The notes beneath the pieces are model-generated. The model was not told where the DNA came from, did not search any database, and was given only the letters and a program-made list of their open reading frames with translations. From positions 88,920-152,919 of the forward strand of contig NZ_OLKL01000022.1 in assembly GCF_900291015.1 (NCBI RefSeq): 64,000 nt of DNA. Reading direction: 5' to 3'. Below, piece by piece: positions 52,621-61,349 of this stretch. How positions within the stretch are numbered: position 1 is the stretch's first letter; each line of letters begins with the position of its first letter. This DNA comes from Pseudomonas persica. Its GTDB lineage: Bacteria; Pseudomonadota; Gammaproteobacteria; Pseudomonadales; Pseudomonadaceae. A program made the position numbers and the translations under genes.

Positions 52621-52757
52621 CCGGCCCTTTCGCGGGTGAACCCGCTCCCACAGGTTATGCACCACCCTTAAGAGCAGCGGGGTACCTCCCACAGGTTATG
52701 CACCACCCTTAAGGGCAGCGGGGTACCTGTGGGAGCGGGTTTACCCGCGAAGATGCC
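52621..52757. repeat. Inverted REP pair containing a 41-base tandem duplication
   Basis: Outer arms GCGGGTGAACCCGCTCCCAC and GTGGGAGCGGGTTTACCCGC are the usual REP pair. Inside, the 41-base unit starting CTCCCACAGGTTATGCACCA is present twice (52645-52685 and 52686-52726) with a single base difference. Confidence 0.85.
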
Positions 52758-52778
52758 AGAACAGGCAAGCAAGGGCGC

Positions 52779-54350
52779 TCAGGCAACGACTACTCGATTA
52801 CGCCCCTCCTGCTTGGCCCGGTACAGCGCCTGGTCAGCCTCGCTCAACACATCCCCCGGTTCGCTCTCGGCCTCGCCATCCCAGCGCGCCACCCCCAGCG
52901 ACACCGTCACCGCCCCCACCGACTCCATCGGTGTATCCTGCACCGTCACCCGCAGCCGCTCGGCCACCACTGCTGCAATGTCCAGGCTGGCCCCCGGCAG
53001 CAGCATCAGGAACTCTTCGCCGCCGGTGCGGCACAGCAGGTCGCCCTCGCGGCAGCAGCGGCGCATCAGCTCCGCGAGCCGGCGCAGTACCTGGTCACCC
53101 ATTTCATGCCCGTGGCAGTCATTCACCCGCTTGAAATGGTCGATATCCAGCACGATCGCCGCAAATGCCCGGCCCTCGGCTTCCAGCAGCGACAGGTTGA
53201 ACTCCAGGCTGCGGCGGTTGCCCAGGCCGGTCAGCGGGTCGGTCTGGGCGTCGCGGTTGAGCCGGCCGATACGTTCCTGCAGCAGGTTGAGCCCGAACAG
53301 CAGCGCGCGCTTGAGCTCGGCCGCCTCGAAGTACCAGGCCGGTACCCGATGCAGGCGCTCGGCAGTGCCGGCACGGTCCATCGAGCGGGCGCCGGCGGCA
53401 AGCCGCCACAGCGGCCGGGCGATGGTCATGGCCAGCCACCACAGCAGCAAGCTGCCCACCAGCGCCAACGGTGCGGAGGTGCCGACCACGTTGAGGATCA
53501 GGGCGCGCAGTGGCATCAACGTCTGAGTCAGCGGCTGCTGCGCCACCACGCCCCAACCGGTGCTGGGCACGGTGGCGAACCCGGCGAGCATTTCTACGCC
53601 GAGGCTGTTGGTCAGTTGCCGGGTACCGCTGCCCAGGGTCGTCAGCTGGTCGATCAATGCGTTGCCTTCAACCACCGTGCCCACGCGCTGGCTGTCGGGG
53701 TGGTACAGCAGACGGCGGTTGCGGTCGACCACGTACAGGTAGGAGCCGTCCTTGTAGAAGTGCTCGCCCAGCAGGCTGTTGAGGAGGTTGTGTTCACGCA
53801 GGTACAGGCTACCGCTGACATATCCCAGATAGCGGCCATTGCTGTCGAAAATGGGTTGCGACAGCGCCACCACCAGGTTGTTGGCCGCCGTCACGTAAGG
53901 CGTCGACACCAGTGGTCGGCGCGCGTGCAGCGCCTCTTGAACACCGGGCGACTGCATGTGCCTGCCGACCAGGTGCCGCAACGGGGCGGGGGCAATCGCC
54001 AGCAGCACCCCGTTGGCATCGATCACGAACGTGGAGTTGAAGGCCTGGCTCTGGCTCAGGACGCGCTCGGTCTCTGCCTGCAGGGCGACGGCGTCACCGA
54101 GCTGTCGGCCTTGCACGCCAGCGCTGAACGACAGCTGCTGCAAAGCGTTGTCGATAAAGGTCTCGGTGATGGTGGCCAGCTTCATCGCATACACCCGGTT
54201 GGCTTCCAGGGCGTGGTCGATCAGCAGCTGGCGCTGCACCCGGTAGCTGGCGAAATAGCTGGCGCACAGCATGACCACGGCGGTAAGGGCGCAGAGCACC
54301 AGAATGAGTGTGCGTAGATCCAGGCGCAATCCGTGCTTGGTGTGTGGCAA
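52779..54350 (-). CDS. Membrane diguanylate cyclase with dCache-type sensor
   Basis: The 523-residue protein has an N-terminal transmembrane helix (LILVLCALTAVVMLCASYFA), a periplasmic dCache-like sensor (about 35-280, with FNSTFVIDANGVLLAIAP and DGSYLYVVDRNRRLLYH), a second helix, and a C-terminal GGDEF domain (DPLTGLGNRRSLEFNLSLLE, active site GGEEF). The inhibitory site RxxD is present as REGD five residues before GGEEF. It should be an active, feedback-inhibited cyclic-di-GMP synthase controlled by an extracellular ligand. Confidence 0.92.
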   Translation of the reverse strand: MPHTKHGLRLDLRTLILVLCALTAVVMLCASYFASYRVQRQLLIDHALEANRVYAMKLATITETFIDNALQQLSFSAGVQGRQLGDAVALQAETERVLSQSQAFNSTFVIDANGVLLAIAPAPLRHLVGRHMQSPGVQEALHARRPLVSTPYVTAANNLVVALSQPIFDSNGRYLGYVSGSLYLREHNLLNSLLGEHFYKDGSYLYVVDRNRRLLYHPDSQRVGTVVEGNALIDQLTTLGSGTRQLTNSLGVEMLAGFATVPSTGWGVVAQQPLTQTLMPLRALILNVVGTSAPLALVGSLLLWWLAMTIARPLWRLAAGARSMDRAGTAERLHRVPAWYFEAAELKRALLFGLNLLQERIGRLNRDAQTDPLTGLGNRRSLEFNLSLLEAEGRAFAAIVLDIDHFKRVNDCHGHEMGDQVLRRLAELMRRCCREGDLLCRTGGEEFLMLLPGASLDIAAVVAERLRVTVQDTPMESVGAVTVSLGVARWDGEAESEPGDVLSEADQALYRAKQEGRNRVVVA

Positions 54351-54428
54351 TCCTGACCTCGGATGATCGAAAAACAGCTATGAAATGGGAATAACCTTAC
54401 GCGTTATGGCCGCAGTGGGGAACCGCGT

Positions 54429-54908
54429 TCAGGAGCCTGCCTTTTCCAGCGCTTGCAATTCGTCTTCCACCTGTTGCATGCGCTGCTTGGCCAGGGCCTG
54501 TACCTTCGCGTCGCGGGCGGTCTCGCGCATCAGGGCGGTGAGCTTCTCGCTAAGGCGCTTGCCGGCCTCGGTGTCTTCCAGGGCACGGGCCTTGTCCGGG
54601 TCCTGGGTGGCCTCGACGATGGTGGCGAACTCGGCATCGCTGAAGTTCTTTTCACTGTACAGCCGGAACAGGTCCTGGCGCTGGTCCTCGACGGTCAGGT
54701 GCTTGCGCAGCACACCCAGGATGGTCGCTTGCGACAGCTGCGGGTGCGTGCGGCCGAGCAGCGCTGCCATGCGCTCGATGTTGTGCGTGTAGGCATCCTG
54801 CAGCGGTAGCTGGGCCAGGATCTGTTGTTCACGGGAGGGTTTCTGGTCGCAAGCGGTGAGGGCTGCAGTCAGCAGCAGGGGCAGCAGCAACTTCTGGAAG
54901 CGAGGCAT
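54429..54908 (-). CDS. Predicted lipoprotein of unknown function
   Basis: The 159-residue product starts with a lipoprotein signal (LLLPLLLTAALTACDQ, lipobox LTAC) and is otherwise helical and charged, without cysteines after the lipid site. I recognise no family. It lies upstream of the diguanylate cyclase gene on the same strand with a gap of 78 bases. Confidence 0.7.
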   Translation of the reverse strand: MPRFQKLLLPLLLTAALTACDQKPSREQQILAQLPLQDAYTHNIERMAALLGRTHPQLSQATILGVLRKHLTVEDQRQDLFRLYSEKNFSDAEFATIVEATQDPDKARALEDTEAGKRLSEKLTALMRETARDAKVQALAKQRMQQVEDELQALEKAGS

Positions 54909-55095
54909 GGCGTGGCCTGGTTGGGCATTGAGTGCTGCTGATTATACCGATGTCGGCAGTTGTGGCTGCGCTGACAGGTCAGAAAGTGCCTACAAAGGTG
55001 CCGCACAGGTAATCGACGCGTTTATTTCAAAACCTGCCCGGCTTGCTTACCGTCCCAGGTGCACGGATTTTTCAATGCACCAAGGGAGATTCACG

Positions 55096-55419
55096 ATGAC
55101 GCACATGGCCCTGTACAAACTCAAACTGCTGGACGAGTTCGAAGACCGCAGAGATCTGTGGACTTTCGGTGATTTCGAGAACAGGTTGATGGACATGTGG
55201 CGCGGGGCGACGCGGCATGACGTAAAAGGCATCATCAATGCGGCGCACAAGGAAAGGCGCTGGCCCAGGACCGTGAAGCGCTACCTGCTGACCAATTACC
55301 GGGCGTTTGGCAATGTCAGCTCGGAACTGGAGCAGACCTTTGCCGAGGTGGTGGCGGCGCTGAGTGCGCAGGAACGGGTGGAGTGGGGGTTGCAGCCGGT
55401 TGACAGTACGGTTGCCTGA
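55096..55419 (+). CDS. Hypothetical protein, 107 residues
   Basis: AGGGAGATTCACG before an ATG opens a frame reading MTHMALYKLKLLDEFEDRRD, with no signal peptide or transmembrane segment. The chain is rich in Arg, Lys and aromatic residues (LMDMWRGATRHDVKG, KERRWPRTVKRYLLTNYRAF). I recognise no family. The ribosome site and normal codon use support a real gene; an upstream in-frame extension has no such signal. Confidence 0.6.
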   Translation: MTHMALYKLKLLDEFEDRRDLWTFGDFENRLMDMWRGATRHDVKGIINAAHKERRWPRTVKRYLLTNYRAFGNVSSELEQTFAEVVAALSAQERVEWGLQPVDSTVA

Positions 55420-55472
55420 TGGATTTTCGGGGCCGCTGTGCGGCCCCGGGATCTCTCAGGCCACGCGATACA

Positions 55473-56841
55473 TCAGAACTCACCCGACAATGGCCATTCC
55501 ACCGCCAACCGTATCTGGTCCCCATCCAGCTCCGCCTGCGCCGTATTGCCCCGATGCACGTTATGCCGCAGTGAAAATGCGGTGCCCTTGGCCTTGCCAT
55601 TCTGCACCACATACCGTGCCTCGAGGTCGCGCTCCCAATGCTTGCCCCCCTTGCCATACCCCAGGTACGCATACCCGCCCGCAGGGTCGACATGGGTGCC
55701 GTCGATATCGAACCCGCGCACATATAACGCCGTCAGGTTCAACCCTGGCATGCCGTAGGCGCCCATGTTCAGGTCATAGCGCGCCTGCCACGACTTTTCG
55801 TTCGGCGCGTTGAAGTCCGACATCTGCACCGCGTTGGCAATGAAGATCGCCCCCCGCGTCACGTAGTCGAATGGCGTGTTGCCGTCCACCTGCTGCCAGC
55901 CCAGGCTGAAGCCGTGCGGCCCGTGGTCGTAACGCGAGACCAGGCTCCAGGTGGTGTTGTCGATGCGCCCGGACAGCGCCTTGCCGGTGTCGGTGGTGCG
56001 GGTACAGGTTGAGGTCGAGGCTGAGGCTGCGGCGCTCATCCAGGGCGTGGCTGAGGGTGCTGCCCAGGTAATGCTGGTTCCAGCTGTCCTGGTAGCGTGA
56101 GGTGTACAGGCTGCCGCTGAAGGCGGCGCCGGGGTTCCACGCCACGCCGGCCAGGTCGAAGCTGTTGCCCTGGCGGCCATTGGAGTAGTTGACCACGAAG
56201 CCTTGGTCGTGGCTGGCAGCATTGCGGTCGGTACTCTCGTTGAAGTGCCCGGCCACCAGCTTGAGGTTGTCGAATTCGCTGCTGTCCAGGAACAAGCCGG
56301 TGGCGGTCTCGGGCAGCAGGCGGCTGTCGGAGGAGCTGAACACCGGGGTCTTGACCCGTTGCTCACCGTAGGACAGCACGGTATCGGACATGCGCAGTTT
56401 CAGTGCCGCGCCGGCACGGCTGTATTCATTTTTCGGGTGCCCCTCGTTATCCACCCCGAGCAAGCGTGCCTTGCCCACGCGCCCGCCGCCGCTGTCGAGT
56501 TGCACGCCCAGGTAGGCGTGGGCATCGACGCCGACACCGATCAGCCCCTGAGTGAAGCCGGACCGGAAGGTGCCCATCAGGCCATAGGCCCATTCCTCGG
56601 CCTTGCCGCTACGTTCATGGCGTGGCTTGTAGGCGTTGCGCGCGGCACTGTTGCGTCCGCCATGCTTGTAGTCGCGCTGGTCGAATACGCTGCGGTTGAG
56701 CAGGTTCCAGCGGCCATCCTCGACAAAACCGTTGCTTTGCGACTGGGCGGAGTCGGCCAGCGCAGCCGGCGTTAGCAGGGCGCTGGCGAGCAGCAGGGCG
56801 ACAGGGCGCGGAATGGGCAAGACTTCCTGTTCAGGGGGCAC
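55473..56841 (-). pseudogene. OprD-family outer-membrane porin with a frameshift
   Basis: The first frame encodes a signal peptide and the OprD pattern (FVEDGRWNLLNRSVFDQRDY, LMGTFRSGFTQGLIGVGVDAHAYLGVQLDS) to LSLDLNLY. The barrel then continues in another frame as RTTDTGKALSGRIDNTTWSL to the stop at 55473. The break is at 56000-56002: on the minus strand TACCCGCACC needs one C fewer. Total length, about 450 residues, fits OprD porins, so only one base separates it from an intact gene. It is the last gene of the corrinoid transporter operon. The start is GTG at 56841 or TTG at 56820. Confidence 0.8.
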
Positions 56842-57619
56842 GAAAACGCAGGATGCGCGCGCCGTCGAAGGGGTCGGTGAGGTAGTGGGCGTGCACGCCG
56901 AAGGTGCTCAGCAGGCGCTCGGGGGTGAGCACCTCGAGCGGTTTGCCGAGGGCGACCAGGCGGCCCTTGTCGAGCATTGCGATGCGGTCGCAGGTGAGCG
57001 CCTGGTTGAGGTCGTGCAGGGCCACCAGGGTGGTCACCGGCAGGGCCTGCACCTGTTGCAGCAGACTCAGCTGGTGCTGGATATCCAGGTGGTTGGTCGG
57101 CTCGTCCAGCAGCAGCACCTGCGGCCGCTGTGCCAGGGCGCGGGCGATGTGCACGCGCTGGCGCTCGCCACCGGACAGCGACCCCCACAGGCGTGTGCGC
57201 AAGTGCAGGGCGTCGAGGTCGGCCAGGGCCTGCTCGACGATCGCGCGGTCTTCCCGGGAGAACGGCGCCAGCGCCGACAGCCAGGGGGTGCGGCCCAAGG
57301 CAACGGCGTCGAACACACTGATCGCATCGAGGGTGTCGGCTTGCTGTTCGACCAGCGCCAAGGCCTGGGCGACACGGCGGCGGGGCAACTGGGCCAGCGG
57401 CTCGCCCCGCAGTTGCACGCTGCCGCTGCCTGGCTTGCGCAGCCCGGCCAGCACCTTCAGCAGCGAGGATTTGCCCGAGCCGTTGGGGCCGACGATGCCC
57501 AGGGTTTCACCGGCGACGACGCTTAGTTCGATATCGCTGAGCACGGTGTTGCCGGCCAGTTGCAGCCCCAGGCTCTGGCAACTCAAGGGGGTTATCTGTA
57601 CAGCCGGCATGACTGTCAT
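56831..57619 (-). CDS. ABC transporter ATPase for corrinoid/siderophore uptake (BtuD/FecE-like)
   Basis: The 262-residue ATPase has Walker A GPNGSGKSS, signature LSGGERQRVHIARALA, Walker B VLLLDEPTNHLD and a switch His in VALHDLNQA. The start ATG overlaps the permease stop (ATGA). With the permease and binding protein it forms an uptake system whose operon starts with a cobalamin riboswitch, so corrinoids are the likely cargo. Confidence 0.9.
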   Translation of the reverse strand: MTVMPAVQITPLSCQSLGLQLAGNTVLSDIELSVVAGETLGIVGPNGSGKSSLLKVLAGLRKPGSGSVQLRGEPLAQLPRRRVAQALALVEQQADTLDAISVFDAVALGRTPWLSALAPFSREDRAIVEQALADLDALHLRTRLWGSLSGGERQRVHIARALAQRPQVLLLDEPTNHLDIQHQLSLLQQVQALPVTTLVALHDLNQALTCDRIAMLDKGRLVALGKPLEVLTPERLLSTFGVHAHYLTDPFDGARILRFRAP

Positions 57620-58635
57620 GGGCGCCCCCGGCGGCTGACCAGGATCAGCGCGAAGACCGGTGCGCCGAGCAGTGCGGTGATCACGCCCACGGGGATCACC
57701 TGGCCAGGGATCAAGGTGCGCGACAGGGTGTCGGCGGCAATCAGGAACAGTGCCCCGCCCAGAGCGCTGGCGGGCAGCAGGCGGCTGTGCCCGGGGCCGA
57801 GCAGCAGGCGCAGGGCATGGGGGATCACCAGCCCGACAAAACCGATGGCGCCGACGATGGATACCATCACGGCGGTCACCAGCGCTGCGCAGCTGATCAG
57901 CAGCAACTGGGTGCGCCGCACCGGGATACCCAGCGACGCCGCCGAGTCGGCACCGAAGGTGAAGGCATCCAGCGCACGGCGGTGCCACAGGCACACCACC
58001 AGCCCGACCAGCGCCACTGGCACGGCCAGCCACACCGAAGGCCAACGCACGCCACTGAGGTTGCCCAGCAGCCAGAACAGGATGCCGCGCGCCTGCTCGG
58101 CGGTAGCCGACTTGGTGATGAGGAAGGCGGTGAGGGCATTGAACAGTTGCGAGCCGGCGATTCCGGCGAGGATCACCTGGGCGTTGTTGCTGCTGGGGCC
58201 GGCTGCGCGGGCCAGCACCAGCACCAGGGCGAACGCTGCCAAGGCGCCGATGAAGGCGCCGCCGGACATGCTCAGCGCCAGGCTGCCGAAGCCCAGCAGG
58301 CCGACCAGCACCGCACCGGTCGAGGCGCCGGCAGACAGCCCCAGCAGGTAAGGCTCGGCCAACGGGTTGCGCAACAGTGCCTGGAGGATCACGCCGCAGG
58401 TGGCCAGGCCGGCGCCGCAGGCCGCAGCGACCAGGGTACGGGTCAGGCGGTAGTTCCAGATGATGCCGGCGTCGATCGGGTCGACCGGGTAGCCCGCCTG
58501 CCACAGGTGGTTGGCCAGCACCTGACCGACCACGCCGGGCGACAGGTTGGTTTCGCCGATGGCGGTGCCGGCCAGCAGGGCCGCCAACAGGGCGGTCAGG
58601 GCAACAGCGATGCAGGGTAACAGGCGCATCATCAC
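57616..58635 (-). CDS. FecCD/BtuC-family ABC permease
   Basis: The 339-residue protein has about ten hydrophobic helices and the FecCD signatures RLTRTLVAAACGAGLATCGVILQALLRNPLAEPYLLGLSAG and GAIGFVGLVIPHALRLLLGPGH. It forms the inner-membrane channel with the ATPase. It overlaps its neighbours by four bases at each end. Confidence 0.92.
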   Translation of the reverse strand: MMMRLLPCIAVALTALLAALLAGTAIGETNLSPGVVGQVLANHLWQAGYPVDPIDAGIIWNYRLTRTLVAAACGAGLATCGVILQALLRNPLAEPYLLGLSAGASTGAVLVGLLGFGSLALSMSGGAFIGALAAFALVLVLARAAGPSSNNAQVILAGIAGSQLFNALTAFLITKSATAEQARGILFWLLGNLSGVRWPSVWLAVPVALVGLVVCLWHRRALDAFTFGADSAASLGIPVRRTQLLLISCAALVTAVMVSIVGAIGFVGLVIPHALRLLLGPGHSRLLPASALGGALFLIAADTLSRTLIPGQVIPVGVITALLGAPVFALILVSRRGRP

Positions 58636-59642
58636 TGGGCTGCTTTGCCGCTGGCGAAGGCGGCGGACAGCGTCTGCAGGCCGCTGAACAAGCGAATGCC
58701 GGCCTGCATGGCGTCGGCGTCGAGGATGATGATGCGGTCATGCTTCACCGCGTCCATGTTGCGCGTTACCGGGTCGCTGCGCAGGAATGCCAGCTTCTTC
58801 TGGTAGTCGTCGGCGGGGTAGCGGCGGCGGTCCATGCGGGCGATGATCAGCCAGGTGGGGTTGGCCTTGGCCAGGGTTTCCCAGCCTACGGTCGGCCACT
58901 CTTCGCTGGACTCGACCACGTTGCGCACGCCGAGGCTGCGCAGCATGAAATCGGCGACCCCCTGGCGGCCCGCTACGTAGGGGTCGATGTGCAGGTCGGC
59001 GCTGGAGAACCAGAACAGCGCCGAAGTGGCGGACAGATCCTTGCCGGCCAGTTGTGCCTTGGCACTGTCCAGGCGGCCTTTGAGCTCGGCATTCAGGGCC
59101 GTGCCACGGTCCTGCACGTCGAAGATTTGCGCCAGCTGGCTGACGCTCTTGTAGATGCTCTGGACCTGGAACGCCTGCAGGCGGGTACCGTCGGCGCCCA
59201 CCAGGTTGTCCTTGCCTTCGCAGTCCGACGGCAGCAGGTAGGTGGGTATGCCCAGTTCATCGAACTGCTCGCGGGTGCCGACCACGCCCTGGGCACCGAC
59301 CATCCATTCGAACTGCACCGTTACCAGTTGCGGGCGCTTGCCCACTACCGCCTCGAAGCTGGGCTCGTTGTCGGCCAGGCGCGGTACCTTGTCGTTCTGC
59401 ACCTGGTACTCGGGTAGCACGTTGTTGAACCACAGCGAGGTGGCCGCCAGTTTGCCGCCGAGCCCCAGCGCGTAGAGCATCTCGGTACCAGCCTGGCCAA
59501 TGGTGACCGTGCGTTCCGGTGCCTGGGCGAAGGTTTGCGGTTTGCCGCAGTTGTCCACTGTCAGCGGGTAGTGGGTGGCAGCAGCCTGGGCCAGGCCGGT
59601 GAGGCCGAGGCCGGCGAGCAGGGTGGCAATACGGGGCAGCAT
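58632..59642 (-). CDS. Periplasmic binding protein of the corrinoid-type ABC transporter
   Basis: The 336-residue protein has a signal peptide (MLPRIATLLAGLGLTGLAQA) and a class III (BtuF/FhuD) fold: TVTIGQAGTEMLYALGLGGKLAATS, VTVQFEWMVGAQGV, SALFWFSSADLHIDPYVAG and TLAKANPTWLIIARMD. TAGGAGA before the ATG supports the start. A cobalamin riboswitch lies about 120 bases upstream, and the permease gene overlaps the 3' end by four bases. Confidence 0.92.
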   Translation of the reverse strand: MLPRIATLLAGLGLTGLAQAAATHYPLTVDNCGKPQTFAQAPERTVTIGQAGTEMLYALGLGGKLAATSLWFNNVLPEYQVQNDKVPRLADNEPSFEAVVGKRPQLVTVQFEWMVGAQGVVGTREQFDELGIPTYLLPSDCEGKDNLVGADGTRLQAFQVQSIYKSVSQLAQIFDVQDRGTALNAELKGRLDSAKAQLAGKDLSATSALFWFSSADLHIDPYVAGRQGVADFMLRSLGVRNVVESSEEWPTVGWETLAKANPTWLIIARMDRRRYPADDYQKKLAFLRSDPVTRNMDAVKHDRIIILDADAMQAGIRLFSGLQTLSAAFASGKAAQ

Positions 59643-59764
59643 GCTGGGCGATCTCCTATCGGACAGTTCGGGTGAGGAACGCACGGACAGGCATCGCCGA
59701 GCCCCTGCTGGCGGCAGGGGCAACACTGATGGCCAATCCCGGACACCCCGCCGGTTGGTGAATG

Positions 59765-59950
59765 TAGGCCGGCAGGTCTCCTGACTGGTGCGTCATGGCC
59801 TGGCTCCGGCCTTCCCGGGTTGGTGGCCCAGTGGCATCGATGGAGCAGGCTCGGCACCTACAGTTGCGGGGGCAGTTCCGTTTGGCCCGAATTGGCGGGC
59901 CTGTGATTCCCTATTGATTCCGTGGTGGAAACCGGCGGCCGGCATGGTAG
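59765..59950 (-). promoter_or_regulatory. Cobalamin riboswitch controlling the transporter operon
   Basis: On the minus strand the RNA shows the expected parts in order: GAATCAATAGGGAATCACAG, CCCCCGCAACTGTAGGTGCC, and the B12 box AGTCAGGAGACCTGCC (59771-59786). Adenosylcobalamin or a related corrinoid would bind and reduce expression of the binding protein, permease, ATPase and porin genes. Boundaries are approximate. Confidence 0.92.
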
Positions 59951-59979
59951 ACCATCGCGCCGCCGGGTGAAAACGCTTT

Positions 59980-61146
59980 TCAGAAGTACTTCAGCCAGGT
60001 GATGTCGCGTCGCCGCGCCTTCAGGCGGGCGAACCAGCGCACCGGCAGGTACAGCGAAACCGCCAGCAGCACCGCCCCCAGCCACACCGCGGCGATGCCG
60101 TCGAAGCCGAAGTAGTCGCCATGGTTGCGGCCGAACAGCGCCACGCTGGCCAGGTACAGCAGCTTCAGCACATACAGGTGCAGCAGGTAGAAGAACATGG
60201 GGGCCGCACCGAACACCGCCAGGGCGCTGATCCAGCGGGCCTGGCCGGCGCGTTCGAAGGCGCGCAGCAACAGCAGGCCACAGCCCAGGGTCAGGGCGAG
60301 GAACAGCAGCGACGGTGGGTACTTGGTGATGTTGAAGAAGCTCATCAGGGTTTGCGTGAGGGTTGGGTAAGCGCTCCACGGCGCCTCGCCGTAGCCGTTG
60401 AGCAGGCGCAGCACGACAAAGCCCGTTAGCGAGATCGACCCGGCCAGCAGCAGGCGATGCTGGCGTTGGCCAGCATCGCTGCCACGGGCGAACCACGGGC
60501 CCAGGCCGTAGCCCAGGGCGATGACACCGATCCACGGCAGCACCGGGTAGGAGGTGCGCAGGCGCAGGCTTTCGGAGTACTCCAGCCAGCCCCGGTCATG
60601 CAGTATCGCCCATGGCACGTGCAGGGCGGATTCGGCGCCGAAGTGCAGGCCATCGAGCAGGTTGTGGCCGGCGATGATGATTGCACCCAAGGCGATCAGG
60701 GCGGCACGTGGCAACCACACCAGCAGCGACAGGGCGATCATGCTTACGCCGATGGCCCAGATCACTTGCAGGTAGATGACGCTGGGTGGCAGCTGGAAGG
60801 TCCAGGCGAAGTTGACCAGGGTGAATTCCAGCACCACCAGGAACAGCCCGCGCTTGAACAGGAACGCCGAGACATCGCCGCGGCCCTGGTGTTTCTCGCC
60901 GTACAGCCAGGCCGACAGGCCGGTCAGCATGACGAACACCGGCGCGCACAGGTGGGCCAGGGTGCGGCTGAGGAACAGCGAGGGCTCGGTGGCATCGATG
61001 GCCATCGGGTCGCTGACCTGGCGGTGCAGGAAGAAGGTTTCGCGGACGTGGTCCAGGAGCATGAACAGGATCACCAGGCCGCGCAGGGCATCGATGCTCT
61101 GCAGGCGCTGGGTGAGCAGGGTGGGGGTGGCACTGGCGCTAGTCAT
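59980..61146 (-). CDS. DUF1624 / heparan-alpha-glucosaminide N-acetyltransferase-like membrane protein
   Basis: The 388-residue protein has about ten hydrophobic helices and the DUF1624 start QRLQSIDALRGLVILFMLLDHVRETFF, followed by HLCAPVFVMLTGLSAWLYG. Members are thought to transfer acyl groups across the membrane, but no bacterial function is sure. It sits between the two cobalamin riboswitch units on the same strand, yet has its own upstream region. The ATG at 61144-61146 is chosen over a TTG ten codons upstream. Confidence 0.82.
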   Translation of the reverse strand: MTSASATPTLLTQRLQSIDALRGLVILFMLLDHVRETFFLHRQVSDPMAIDATEPSLFLSRTLAHLCAPVFVMLTGLSAWLYGEKHQGRGDVSAFLFKRGLFLVVLEFTLVNFAWTFQLPPSVIYLQVIWAIGVSMIALSLLVWLPRAALIALGAIIIAGHNLLDGLHFGAESALHVPWAILHDRGWLEYSESLRLRTSYPVLPWIGVIALGYGLGPWFARGSDAGQRQHRLLLAGSISLTGFVVLRLLNGYGEAPWSAYPTLTQTLMSFFNITKYPPSLLFLALTLGCGLLLLRAFERAGQARWISALAVFGAAPMFFYLLHLYVLKLLYLASVALFGRNHGDYFGFDGIAAVWLGAVLLAVSLYLPVRWFARLKARRRDITWLKYF

Positions 61147-61231
61147 GGAGGGGTCGCTGATGGGAATTGATGTCAAGTGAAACGTTATCTTATAACTGTA
61201 TTGTCACCGGGCGGTAGATGTTTTTGTGCTT

Positions 61232-61340
61232 CCTGTGCCGGCCTCTTCGCGGGTAAACCCGCTCCCACAGAGATATCACAGAGTTGAATATTGTGACGTA
61301 CCTGTGGGCGCGGGTTTACCCGCGAAGAGGCCGGTGCAGG
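61232..61340. repeat. Pair of inverted P. putida-type REP elements
   Basis: GCGGGTAAACCCGCTCCCAC faces an inverted copy (GTGGGCGCGGGTTTACCCGC) with complementary outer ends, between the DUF1624 and TonB receptor genes. Confidence 0.88.
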
Positions 61341-61349
61341 CAGTTCAGA

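Noticed and set aside
56831..58741. Single minus-strand frame spanning the ATPase and the permease region
   Set aside because: Only the last 262 codons are a real protein (the ATPase). The upstream part is an out-of-frame reading of the permease gene.
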